64,000 nucleotides of DNA from Helicobacter cholecystus (GTDB taxonomy: Bacteria > Campylobacterota > Campylobacteria > Campylobacterales > Helicobacteraceae), in the NCBI RefSeq assembly GCF_003364215.1, contig NZ_NXLU01000001.1, positions 1 to 64,000 on the forward strand, written 5' to 3'. Positions 28,191 to 36,290 of the stretch are shown here, one piece after another. The translations under genes and the position numbers were made by a program. The notes under the pieces are model-generated. The model was not told the DNA's origin and did no database searches. It saw only the letters and a list, made by a program, of their open reading frames with translations. The first letter of the stretch is position 1. Each line of letters starts with the position of its first letter.

Positions 28191-28730
28191 TTAAATGACA
28201 CTTAAGTACCCCAATATAATTGTTATTAAAAATCCAATTCCCACTGTTATCCACGCTTTAGTCTTAATTTTGTTAAGGTTTGCAATAATTAATCCAGAAA
28301 TATATAGTGCAACTAGAGCAAAAGCAAAACCAAAAGCAAGAACATTAAAATACCATTTAATTTTTCCTTTATGTAAAAGCATAATTAGACCAATGAAGCT
28401 TCTTTGTGTTACAGTCACACGCATACCTTTTTCTTCTGCCTGAACAACAACATTATATGCTGCACTTCCATACATTACACCCCCACCCTTTGCCTTTTGA
28501 GGCTCAAAGTTTGAGGGAAGAGCAATATTATTACTTTGCAACAAAATTTTAAGCTCTTGGACAACCCTATTTCTATCAAATTCTCCAGGAAGATGGAGGA
28601 CTTGTTTTTTTGCACCTGTATCCTGATTAAATCCACATACAAGCATAATTCCTGTTACTGCATACATTAATGCTAAAGGTAAAAAGAATAGACTTACATA
28701 AATATGAATTTGTCTAAAAGTCTTTCCCAT
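28191..28730 (-). CDS. PepSY-associated membrane protein
   Basis: A 179-residue inner membrane protein starting MGKTFRQIHIYVSLFFLPLALMY-like, with one N-terminal membrane helix carrying the R-x-I-H-I pattern of PepSY_TM proteins, a periplasmic domain (about residues 40-115), and two or three more helices. The histidine in the first helix and the LLHKGK segment before the second (about 118-123) fit a heme- or metal-binding PepSY_TM arrangement. Such proteins often accompany iron or copper uptake. The substrate here is unknown. It follows the tRNA operon terminator by 12 bases. Confidence 0.6.
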   Translation of the reverse strand: MGKTFRQIHIYVSLFFLPLALMYAVTGIMLVCGFNQDTGAKKQVLHLPGEFDRNRVVQELKILLQSNNIALPSNFEPQKAKGGGVMYGSAAYNVVVQAEEKGMRVTVTQRSFIGLIMLLHKGKIKWYFNVLAFGFAFALVALYISGLIIANLNKIKTKAWITVGIGFLITIILGYLSVI

Positions 28731-28741
28731 AAAAGTTCCTT

Positions 28742-28772
28742 AAAAAAAATTATGCCCCATTAAAGGAGCATA
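28742..28772 (-). terminator. Rho-independent terminator of the tRNA operon
   Basis: On the minus strand, TATGCTCC and GGGGCATA pair (one G-U) around a TTTAAT loop and are followed by a run of eight T. It lies 58 bases after the last tRNA and just before the PepSY gene. Confidence 0.8.
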
Positions 28773-28830
28773 AAAAAATTTTAAAAGCAAAATATAAATT
28801 TTGTATAAAATAAAGAAGTTTCATTCAATC

Positions 28831-28906
28831 TGGCGACCCCTAGAAGATTTGAACTTCTGTAACTGCCTAGAAAGGGCAGTATCCTTGGCCACTAGATGAA
28901 GGGGTC
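28831..28906 (-). tRNA. tRNA-Glu (UUC), second divergent copy
   Basis: 76 bases, CCA encoded. The acceptor stem GACCCCT/AGGGGTC pairs fully, the discriminator is G, the anticodon stem CTGCC/GGCAG encloses the loop CTTTCTA, so the anticodon is TTC. Position 37 is U rather than the usual A, and the T arm (AGAAG/CTTCT) differs from the other tRNA-Glu in this operon. It is the last of five tRNAs on the minus strand. Confidence 0.85.
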
Positions 28907-28931
28907 ATCGTCAATACTTTACTTTGGGTAA

Positions 28932-29008
28932 TGGCGGAGCGGACGGGGCTCGAACCCGCGACCCCCTGCGTGACAGGCAGGTATTCTAACCAACTGAACT
29001 ACCGCTCC
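28932..29008 (-). tRNA. tRNA-Asp (GUC)
   Basis: 77 bases with encoded CCA. Acceptor GGAGCGG/CCGCTCC, anticodon arm CCTGC-CTGTCAC-GCAGG giving GTC, T loop TTCGAGC. It is the fourth gene of the minus-strand tRNA operon. Confidence 0.95.
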
Positions 29009-29026
29009 AAGACGAAAGAATCAAAG

Positions 29027-29102
29027 TGGTGGTCGCTACAAGACTCGAACTTGTGACATCTACCTTGTAAGGGTAGCGCTCTACCAACTGAGCTAAGCGA
29101 CC
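29027..29102 (-). tRNA. tRNA-Val (UAC)
   Basis: 76 bases with encoded CCA. Acceptor GGTCGCT/AGCGACC, anticodon arm CTACC-CTTACAA-GGTAG giving TAC, standard D and T loops. Third gene of the operon. Confidence 0.95.
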
Positions 29103-29139
29103 TAATATCTTTGATATAAATGAGAAAAAGAAGTTAAAG

Positions 29140-29214
29140 TGGTGACCCCTAGGGGACTCGAACCCCTGTAGCCACCGTGAAAGGGTGGTATCCTAACCGC
29201 TAGATGAAGGGGCC
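29140..29214 (-). tRNA. tRNA-Glu (UUC)
   Basis: 75 bases with encoded CCA. Anticodon arm CCACC-CTTTCAC-GGTGG gives TTC with the usual A37. Acceptor GGCCCCT/AGGGGTC with one G-U pair; discriminator A. Second gene of the operon, and the standard glutamate tRNA of the pair. Confidence 0.95.
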
Positions 29215-29236
29215 ACTGCGTTTAACTATCAAATAA

Positions 29237-29312
29237 TGGTGACCCGTGTTGGATTCGAACCAACGGCCCACTCCTTAAAAGGGAGTTGCTCTACCGACTG
29301 AGCTAACGGGTC
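29237..29312 (-). tRNA. tRNA-Lys (UUU)
   Basis: 76 bases with encoded CCA. Acceptor GACCCGT/ACGGGTC, anticodon arm ACTCC-CTTTTAA-GGAGT giving TTT. First gene of the operon Lys-Glu-Val-Asp-Glu. Confidence 0.95.
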
Positions 29313-29358
29313 ATTCTTCTAAGCCCTTTTTTATGGCTGGTTAAAAATAGAAAGTGTG

Positions 29359-29387
29359 ATTATATTTGCTTCTATAAAAAAAGTCAA
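29359..29387 (-). promoter_or_regulatory. Strong sigma-70 promoter of the tRNA operon
   Basis: On the minus strand, TTGACT (29387-29382), a 17-base spacer and TATAAT (29364-29359), 47 bases before tRNA-Lys. This is the best -35/-10 match in the window, as expected for stable RNA genes. Confidence 0.8.
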
Positions 29388-29554
29388 GGGCAAAATGCTA
29401 TTTTTTTGTTTTTTTTTATTTTTTAGACAATTTTGTCCCTTTTGGTTACATTTTTATAAAAAACTCTATATTTTTTGTTTAAAAAAACTATCAAAGCTTA
29501 AAACTTCAATTATTATTCTAAAACAGGGTTTATCTTATTTTTAGAGGAAGCAAA

Positions 29555-31246
29555 ATGGAATTCGTACAAAAGCTTAACAAACGCTTAGAAAATCTTTCTC
29601 CTTATTTTTTAAGAGATTTTAGCAATCAAGAAAAAGAATGGGTAAAAAATGCAATCACACTTTTAGGATTGCCCAAGGAGCATCTTGATACCTATTATGA
29701 GATTCTTACACATTCAAACTACAGGGTAATTTGGTTACATATGGAAGAATGTTCTGGATGCAGTGAGAGTCTTTTAATGAACTCAGACTTTGGATTTGAG
29801 CGCTTTGTCATTGATTTTATGCAAATTCAATATCACGATATGCTTATGGCAAATAGTGGCTATCAAACTAAACAAACCCTTAAAGAAAGTATTACAAACC
29901 ATCCTTATATTCTTATTGTAGAGGGCAGTATTTCTGAAGAGGGGGATATGTATCTCACTCTTGGGGCAGAAGCACACAGTGGTGCAAAAGAGTGCAGAGA
30001 ATTGGCACAGGGGGCTGAATTTGTAATTGCCGTAGGCTCTTGCTCTTCTTTTGGTGGAATCCAAGTTGCCCATCCCAATCCTTCCAAAGCTAAACCACTG
30101 AATGAAATCATTCAAAGACAAACAATTAATATTGCAGGATGCCCTCCCAGTGATACCAATATCTGTGCAACCTTGCTTTATCTTGCCCTTATGGGTGAGT
30201 CTCCTAAACTTGATGATTATTCACGTCCTATTTGGTCCCATGGAAAAACAGTGCATGATTTATGTGAGAGAAAAGGAGCTTTTGGTGCTGGGGAATTTGT
30301 GCAAGAATTTGGTGATGAAGGATCAAAACTTGGCTATTGCCTATACAAGGTAGGATGTCGTGGACCTTATGTATACAACAACTGCGGAAAAGTAAAGTTC
30401 AACTCAAAACTCAGTTGGCCAATCCAAGCAGGACATGGATGCATTGGATGCAGTGAACCAAATTTCTGGGATAATATGGGGAAATTTGAAGAACCTATGG
30501 GCAATAATATCCCTAAGCTCGCTCCTAGTGATAAATATAATCCAAAATTAGCAAAATTTTTTACTGCCCAATCATTCCAAAATGAGAGTGCGCTTCCCGA
30601 ATTCTGTGATCAAAAAAGAATTAATCATGCACTCTTAATCTCACTTTGGTTTGATAAACCAAGCAAATTTATCTCCTATAAAGAGGGCAAGTGCCAAGAG
30701 GTTGATGCCCTTGCATTTGAATGTAATCCCAAAATCCTTTTTGAAACTCTCAAAACTAAGACAAAGATTGGAGGAAAACTTGCAGATAACTATCTTAAGG
30801 CATTCCCTACAAAAGAAGCTTTTATCAACTCTTTGAGTGCAGATTCTAAAATCAGCTCAAATCTCACTGATCTTTTTGGAGCAATTTGTATGCTCATTGG
30901 AGAAGATAGACAATATGCAAACAAAGAACTTCCCCAACTTGCAGAGCAATTCATTCATAGCTATGCAAGTAAATATGCAATGAAATTTAAAGCTGATGCA
31001 GAGGGCAAATATAATGTAGATTTCTCAAAATTTATTAATCCTCTCTTTTCTTATGCAGTGGGTGGGCTTGATATTTATGGACTATGCTATGGTGTCATTG
31101 ATAGCTATGCTGAAAGTTTTGGAGATATTGCAAATGGATTTGAAAATATCATTCTTTGCGGAGATGTATTTGCCCAAAAAGAAAAGAGTCTCTTTGTTAG
31201 GAAACTCTTAGAATATGGGCGAGGAAAAACATTTTATCTTGCCTAA
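29555..31246 (+). CDS. Orphan NiFe-hydrogenase small subunit homologue with C-terminal extension (HydA2-like)
   Basis: A 563-residue protein. Residues about 55-340 match NiFe-hydrogenase small subunits: EECSGCSESLL (Cys66, Cys69), GSCSSFGG, AGCPPSD, then further cysteines in GYCLYKVGCRGP and GHGCIGCSEPNFWD, enough for the three iron-sulfur clusters of the electron path. There is no twin-arginine signal at the N-terminus, so it should be cytoplasmic, unlike HydA. About 220 residues follow the usual end of the family, with no recognised domain. No large subunit or maturation gene is adjacent. Campylobacter jejuni carries a similar lone gene called hydA2. What it does without a nickel subunit is unknown. 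It is convergent with the PP-loop gene, overlapping by 4 bases. Confidence 0.75.
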   Translation: MEFVQKLNKRLENLSPYFLRDFSNQEKEWVKNAITLLGLPKEHLDTYYEILTHSNYRVIWLHMEECSGCSESLLMNSDFGFERFVIDFMQIQYHDMLMANSGYQTKQTLKESITNHPYILIVEGSISEEGDMYLTLGAEAHSGAKECRELAQGAEFVIAVGSCSSFGGIQVAHPNPSKAKPLNEIIQRQTINIAGCPPSDTNICATLLYLALMGESPKLDDYSRPIWSHGKTVHDLCERKGAFGAGEFVQEFGDEGSKLGYCLYKVGCRGPYVYNNCGKVKFNSKLSWPIQAGHGCIGCSEPNFWDNMGKFEEPMGNNIPKLAPSDKYNPKLAKFFTAQSFQNESALPEFCDQKRINHALLISLWFDKPSKFISYKEGKCQEVDALAFECNPKILFETLKTKTKIGGKLADNYLKAFPTKEAFINSLSADSKISSNLTDLFGAICMLIGEDRQYANKELPQLAEQFIHSYASKYAMKFKADAEGKYNVDFSKFINPLFSYAVGGLDIYGLCYGVIDSYAESFGDIANGFENIILCGDVFAQKEKSLFVRKLLEYGRGKTFYLA

Positions 31247-32298
31247 TTGAGAAATAAAAACTTCTGAGCCTCATTTCTAGGAAGAGGCTCTAAAGTATAA
31301 CTCTTCTCTCCAATACTCACTTCATATTCTTGATTCATTTCACTCTTTCCATAACCCAAGGCAATACGTCCTGCAAGAAGTTTATCCTCATATGATGCAC
31401 TCTTTTCAACAAGTGCAATAGGGCCCTTACAGTTTTGTAAAATAATTAAGTCCATTTTAGGATTGGGTTTATGAAGCTTGATATTCTCTTCTTCATTTCT
31501 TGCAATCACGCATCTTGCTCCACTTGGAAGAACCATATATCGGCCAACTTTAACAAGCTCAATATCTTCAAAGACCATTCCCCGATGAGTGTTGAGGTCT
31601 TTAATTTTCTCTGCCACACTTGTATCTGTAAGCAAACATCCTCCACCTGGTTTTTCATAGTATTTCCAACCATAATGTTTAATCATTTCTAATTGGCGAT
31701 TTCTTCCTCTTCCTTGCACATCAAGAAGCTTATTTCTATCTACCCACCCTACGCGCTCAGGATAAGTTTCTTCTAAAAGTTTTGCACTCATGGGACGTAA
31801 AATTAACTCATCTAAACTTTTAGGCTTTGCAATCCCATCGCCATAAGGATCGATTAGGTGGGCAAAACGGGTATCCTCTCCTAACTTTCTAACCAAACTT
31901 CTTACTTGATCAAGCGCCTCTTTTCTTTGACTTTTAGGCCTTTGCCCCACAACCTCACCGCTAATGACAAAATCAGCCTCAAGCTCTAAAAGAAGTAAGA
32001 AAGCATTTTTAAACATATTGGCATGGCAATCAATGCAGGGGTTAAAATATTTTCCATAGCCATATTTTGGTGTAAAAAGCACATCATCAAAAAACTGCTT
32101 TCTGATATCTACGCTCTTAAACTCAACACCAATTTGTTTTGTTGCATTATGAAAATACTCACTTTTATTTTTATTACTTCCAAATCCAATATTAAAATTG
32201 AGTGCAATCACCTCAATCCCTTGCTCTTTAAGCAATTGCATACTGATAAGACTATCACATCCTCCACTAAAGAGAGCAAGAGCTTTTCTTTTTTTCAT
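31243..32298 (-). CDS. PP-loop ATPase of the ThiI/MnmA-like tRNA-modification type
   Basis: A 351-residue protein starting with an adenylating PP-loop (LFSGGCDSL, about residues 9-17), then CIDCH (about 88-92) and an HGRG-like RGRGRNRQ segment. The C-terminal part, from PGGGCLLTD onward (about residues 217-320), resembles the NFACT-R/DUF814 RNA-binding domain. The combination suggests sulfur transfer or another adenylation-dependent modification of tRNA, but it is distinct from MnmA and the exact reaction cannot be given. It begins directly at the dnaG stop codon, so it is co-transcribed with dnaG; I recall a hypothetical gene beside dnaG in H. pylori that may be the same. Confidence 0.65.
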   Translation of the reverse strand: MKKRKALALFSGGCDSLISMQLLKEQGIEVIALNFNIGFGSNKNKSEYFHNATKQIGVEFKSVDIRKQFFDDVLFTPKYGYGKYFNPCIDCHANMFKNAFLLLLELEADFVISGEVVGQRPKSQRKEALDQVRSLVRKLGEDTRFAHLIDPYGDGIAKPKSLDELILRPMSAKLLEETYPERVGWVDRNKLLDVQGRGRNRQLEMIKHYGWKYYEKPGGGCLLTDTSVAEKIKDLNTHRGMVFEDIELVKVGRYMVLPSGARCVIARNEEENIKLHKPNPKMDLIILQNCKGPIALVEKSASYEDKLLAGRIALGYGKSEMNQEYEVSIGEKSYTLEPLPRNEAQKFLFLN

Positions 32299-33930
32299 CT
32301 ATAACTCCTTTTTAATTTGTTGAATTTTTTGTTGAAGTTGTGTAATTGCTTTGAGCTTTGTATCATAATCTAGCTCATTTGAGGAAATAATTTTTTGTAT
32401 TTTATTCTCATTTTCTTTGCAAACTTTAAGTAAGACTTGTTTTTTAAATTCTTCTTCATGTGCAACTCTAGCATTGGCGGAAGAAAGGAGTGCTTGAAGC
32501 CTACTATCTTCTTTCCGATTAGCCAAAAGCGCTTCATACTCACTTTTACATTCTAAAAAATGATCTTTTTCTAGATATTCAATCGCCCACTCTAACAACT
32601 CCTCTTTCTCATACATTGTAGTGATGATCATCACCTCAAGGGGATTGTTGTAAATAGAAATTTGGGATTGAACTTGCAAGACTTTGGACTTTTTAACCCT
32701 AATAAATTCTGGAGGGACTTTAAAGATAGCAGAAAATGAGGCAAAATAGGTTCTTTGAACTATTGCTGAGAGAGTTGAGAAAAACTCTCTCCCCTCCTTA
32801 AGTGCTTTCTCTTTTTGGAATACATCATTTAAATCATAAGAATAGGCAATCTGCTCTAAAGCAAATCTCACAAAGGGGATAGGTGAGGCAAAGAGGACTT
32901 TTAACTCTTCAATTCTCCCTTGAGTGACCATATCTGCAGGATCAGCTCCATTGGGAAATATTACCACTCCTCCCTCTTTGCCCTCACTTGCCAAAAGTTT
33001 TGAAGCTTTTGTAGCTGAATTTATTCCAGCCTTATCTCCATCATAACCTACAATAATCTTTGGTTCTCCGCGGTTAAGCAATGGGAGATGCTCAGGTGTA
33101 AGAGCTGTTCCAAGAGTGGCTACTGCATTCTTAATTCCTGCTTGATGGAGTGCAATGACATCAATATATCCCTCTGTGATAATGATTTCTTTTTTACTAA
33201 AAATACTCTCTTTTGCAAGATGATAAGCATAAAGCAACTTGCTTTTATTAAAAACCTTACTTTGAGGGGAATTAAGATATTTTGCTAACTTGCTATCACT
33301 TTGAATCACTCTCCCTCCAAATCCTACAACCTTACCATTTGCAGAATGGATAGGGAAAATCACCCTCTCAGAAAATCTTGCATACACCCTACTCTCATTT
33401 TCCCCCAATACCCCTAACTCTATCGCCTCTTTTCTAGCATTAAGAGAATCTGCAAAGTTGATACTTAAAAATCCTGCTCCGCAATAGCCCAATTTAAATT
33501 GAGCAATGCTCTGTGAAGTAATACCTCTTTCTTTAAAATAGGAGAGATGGGTAGGGGAGGAAGCAAGAGAGTTAGCATAAAAGGTTGCAAAGCTTTCTAA
33601 AAGAGAACTCTCCTTTTTAATATTCTCTCCCCTATCTTTAGTATAAGTGAGAGTAAAACCACTCAAGGCTGCAACTTTCTCTACACTCTCTGCAAAACTC
33701 AGCTTCTCATACTCCATCACAAAAGAAAATGCATCCCCACCCACCCCACAACCAAAACAATGATATGTCCCTCTTGAGGGGCTTACCATAAAACTAGGAG
33801 TCTTCTCTCCATGAAAAGGACAACAAGCAGAATAATTAATCCCTGAGCGTTTCAGTGGGATATAGCTTGAAATGATCGAAACAATATCAAGTGAGTTTTT
33901 TAATGATTCAATGCTTTCTTTAGTAATCAT
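32299..33930 (-). CDS. dnaG: DNA primase
   Basis: A 543-residue primase making RNA primers at the fork. The N-terminal CHC2 zinc finger (CCPFHGEKTPSF ... YHCFGCG, about residues 36-63), the TOPRIM core (EGYIDVIALHQAG and VGYDGDKAG, about 250-305) and a C-terminal helicase-binding region are in the expected order. No clear ribosome binding site precedes the ATG, and an extended -10 box lies just upstream, so a leaderless transcript is possible. It sits 9 bases after the end of the broken TonB receptor gene. Confidence 0.96.
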   Translation of the reverse strand: MITKESIESLKNSLDIVSIISSYIPLKRSGINYSACCPFHGEKTPSFMVSPSRGTYHCFGCGVGGDAFSFVMEYEKLSFAESVEKVAALSGFTLTYTKDRGENIKKESSLLESFATFYANSLASSPTHLSYFKERGITSQSIAQFKLGYCGAGFLSINFADSLNARKEAIELGVLGENESRVYARFSERVIFPIHSANGKVVGFGGRVIQSDSKLAKYLNSPQSKVFNKSKLLYAYHLAKESIFSKKEIIITEGYIDVIALHQAGIKNAVATLGTALTPEHLPLLNRGEPKIIVGYDGDKAGINSATKASKLLASEGKEGGVVIFPNGADPADMVTQGRIEELKVLFASPIPFVRFALEQIAYSYDLNDVFQKEKALKEGREFFSTLSAIVQRTYFASFSAIFKVPPEFIRVKKSKVLQVQSQISIYNNPLEVMIITTMYEKEELLEWAIEYLEKDHFLECKSEYEALLANRKEDSRLQALLSSANARVAHEEEFKKQVLLKVCKENENKIQKIISSNELDYDTKLKAITQLQQKIQQIKKEL

Positions 33931-33936
33931 AAAAGA

Positions 33937-33945
33937 ATTTTAGCA
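33937..33945 (-). promoter_or_regulatory. Extended -10 box directly before dnaG
   Basis: TGCTAAAAT on the minus strand, inside the last codons of the TonB receptor gene. Its hexamer ends 6 bases before the dnaG ATG, so initiation would fall at or next to the start codon. This would let dnaG be expressed when the thiamine-controlled transcript is off. Confidence 0.4.
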
Positions 33946-36105
33946 GGAATAAAAGGTATCTACACTAAGCCAAAACTCTCTCTTTGTATTTTTAATACTT
34001 AGTACCCCCACTTTTGCACCAACATTAAAAGGATTCCCTGCCGTATAAGCCCTACCCTCTCCATCCCATAGAACACTTGTGGCATAACGAGAATTTGTAA
34101 GATTTTGAGCAAAAAATGTGATTTCATAGTGCTTGAAAAGTTTATATATCAAGCTTATATCCCAAAGCACATAAGGTTTTTGGACTAATTCACTCTCACG
34201 ATTAAAATCATCAAGATAATACATACTTGAAAAACTCAAAAGATTACTGAATGTGAGGCGATGATTGGAATTAGAAAAAAGCAAAAAATCTAGCCCTGTA
34301 TTAAAACTTGCTCTAGGAGAAAACCTCGTACGAAGCCCTCTTACATCATAAATGCTAGGATTGCCGCCAATGATTAATACCCCTTTGTTTTTCTCATCAT
34401 CTCCAAAATATGAATACCCCACATTAGCATTTAAAAATGTAGAAAGAAAAGAATTTTCATAAGAGAGCTCTATATCCACTCCAAAAGCATAAGCTTTTCC
34501 GATATTAGCAATACTTTTATTATATCCCTCCCCTACATAAGCTTGAGTATTTTCACGAATCATGGCATAAAGAGAAGAATCAAACTTTAAACTTTGAAGT
34601 AAAAACCTAGAATGATTCCCAAACTCTAATGTATAGATTTGCTCTTGCTTATAGGGAAGTGTGTCTGTATCTGTAAAAGGGAATTTACTAAATCCTGCAG
34701 GTTTAGTGGAGTTTGCAAAGGTAAAAAAGAGCTGATGCTCAGAGTTAAAAGAGTACATCACACTTACTCTAGGATTAAGGAAATGAAAAGAAATTGAGTT
34801 TTTATAAGCAGGCATTAGCGGTGACATCGGAGGAAGAGGAACATCAATCCCTGTGTTGTAAAATTGATATCGCAATCCCAAATTAAATCCCCATTGTTTA
34901 TAGGGAATATAAACATCTGAGAAAAAAGCTATTGCGTGAGTTTGCTCAATGGCCCTCCAATTACCATTGTAATACAATGGTGGAAGTCCAGGAAAAGCAT
35001 TTCCCGTAGGAACATTATCCATTCCATTGTCAAGCAAAAGATACTTATAATACATCCCCAAAAGACTTTCAATTCCTTGAGGATAGTTTATATGAACCTT
35101 AAGCTCTTGGACAAACTCAGTCGTATCATAATAATTTCCATCCTTACTCACATCTTGAACAAAAATTCCTGGATAACTATTACCCAAGGTATCTGTTTTT
35201 TGAAAAGCACTGATAGAGCTTAGAGTACTCTCTGTGAAAAAATATTCCATTTTTACACTTGCATTATGGGCTTGGAGTGTATTAAAGGGAGACTTATTGA
35301 AAATTTTGTTTTGCACTCCATTTTGATATTCCTCATATCCACTGATTTATTCAAAACTCTCAAGAGAGAGCGAATCAAACTGTGACTTAGAGAGAAAAAA
35401 ATCTTTGTGAGTATAGACATAATGATGGTTATACTGCAATGAAAGCAAAAACTGCTCTATAGGCATATAATACACTCCCACTCCCACCAAAGCGCTCTCT
35501 CCAGAATTGAGCATTTTTCCACTTTGAGGATCTTTAATAAATCCATTATCCCTAATGTATCGCCCATTGACTTTAAACCATAATTTAGAAGGAAGAAGAT
35601 TCCACCCAATGCTTGTTTGAACATCCTCGTGTAAAAATGAAGCACTCAAAGAGAGATTTGCATAATTGCCTTTTAAAGGACTTTTTGTTGTAATTTCAAG
35701 CAAACCCAAAGATGCATTCTCTCCATAAAATAATCCTTCAGCACCCTTAATAAGCCTTACATTCTCCACATCACCTAGAGTTTGAATCATAAAGTTCGGG
35801 CTTTGAGGCACACCATCAATATACAATCCTAAAACATAAGAGTAATAATCTGCTCCGCTTACACCCCTAAGAGTAATCATAGGAAATGTATCGCTCCCTT
35901 GAGCATAGATTTTGAGATTAGGGAAAAAGGAAGAAAAAGAAGAGGTTGAGGAAATTAAACTTTTATAAATCTGCTCTTCTTTAAGGATTGAAGAACTTTG
36001 AGAAGCTTCTGCTTGAGTGCGATACTCTGGAGTTCCTATCTTGACCTCATCTAAATTTTCTCCATAAACTATAAAACAGAGTGCTAATAATAAAAATTTA
36101 CTCAT
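33940..36105 (-). pseudogene. TonB-dependent outer membrane receptor interrupted by one stop codon
   Basis: The start at 36105 (MSKFLLLALCF, signal peptide, AGGACAGG ribosome binding site) opens a TonB-dependent receptor. The plug domain (about residues 35-150) includes MITLRGVSGADYY, YIDGVPQSP and VRLIKGAEG, followed by barrel strands to the C-terminus. Codon 253, TAA at 35347-35349, interrupts the barrel; reading through it continues in the same frame (ISGYEEYQNGVQNK) for another 468 codons with normal barrel sequence, so only a single base change (for example CAA to TAA) separates this from a complete gene of about 721 codons. The leader carries a TPP riboswitch, so the ligand is probably thiamine or a precursor; that is inference. 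It may be a recent pseudogene, a readthrough gene or a sequencing error. Confidence 0.8.
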
Positions 36106-36164
36106 AACCTGTCCTTTAAAATAAAGTGACAAGCAAAGGGTTTATTGGGGTAAATGAAGTTTTA

Positions 36165-36253
36165 GTATTCCCGACGCTGGCATTACCCAGATCCGGTTCG
36201 GTCTAAGTTCACAACTTACTCTCAGCCTATTTATAGACTCCCGTCACTTGCAA
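36165..36253 (-). promoter_or_regulatory. TPP riboswitch (THI element)
   Basis: On the minus strand the conserved thiamine pyrophosphate aptamer is plain: GACGGGAG near the 5' end, GGCTGAGA of the pyrimidine pocket, then GGATCTGGGTAATGCCAGCG and TCGGGAA at the 3' end. It lies between the promoter and the TonB receptor start, with a 60-base platform before the ATG. Sequences just outside the aptamer, AAGTGAC (36249-36243) and GTCACTT (36130-36124), can pair and may form part of the switch. TPP binding should lower expression of the receptor. Confidence 0.92.
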
Positions 36254-36259
36254 GTCAAG

Positions 36260-36268
36260 ATTGTAGCA
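36260..36268 (-). promoter_or_regulatory. Extended -10 promoter of the TPP riboswitch transcript
   Basis: TGCTACAAT on the minus strand, placing the start site near 36253, right at the 5' edge of the aptamer. It lies in the short gap after the tupC stop codon. Confidence 0.55.
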
Positions 36269-36290
36269 GAAAAATTGAAATTTAGGATTT

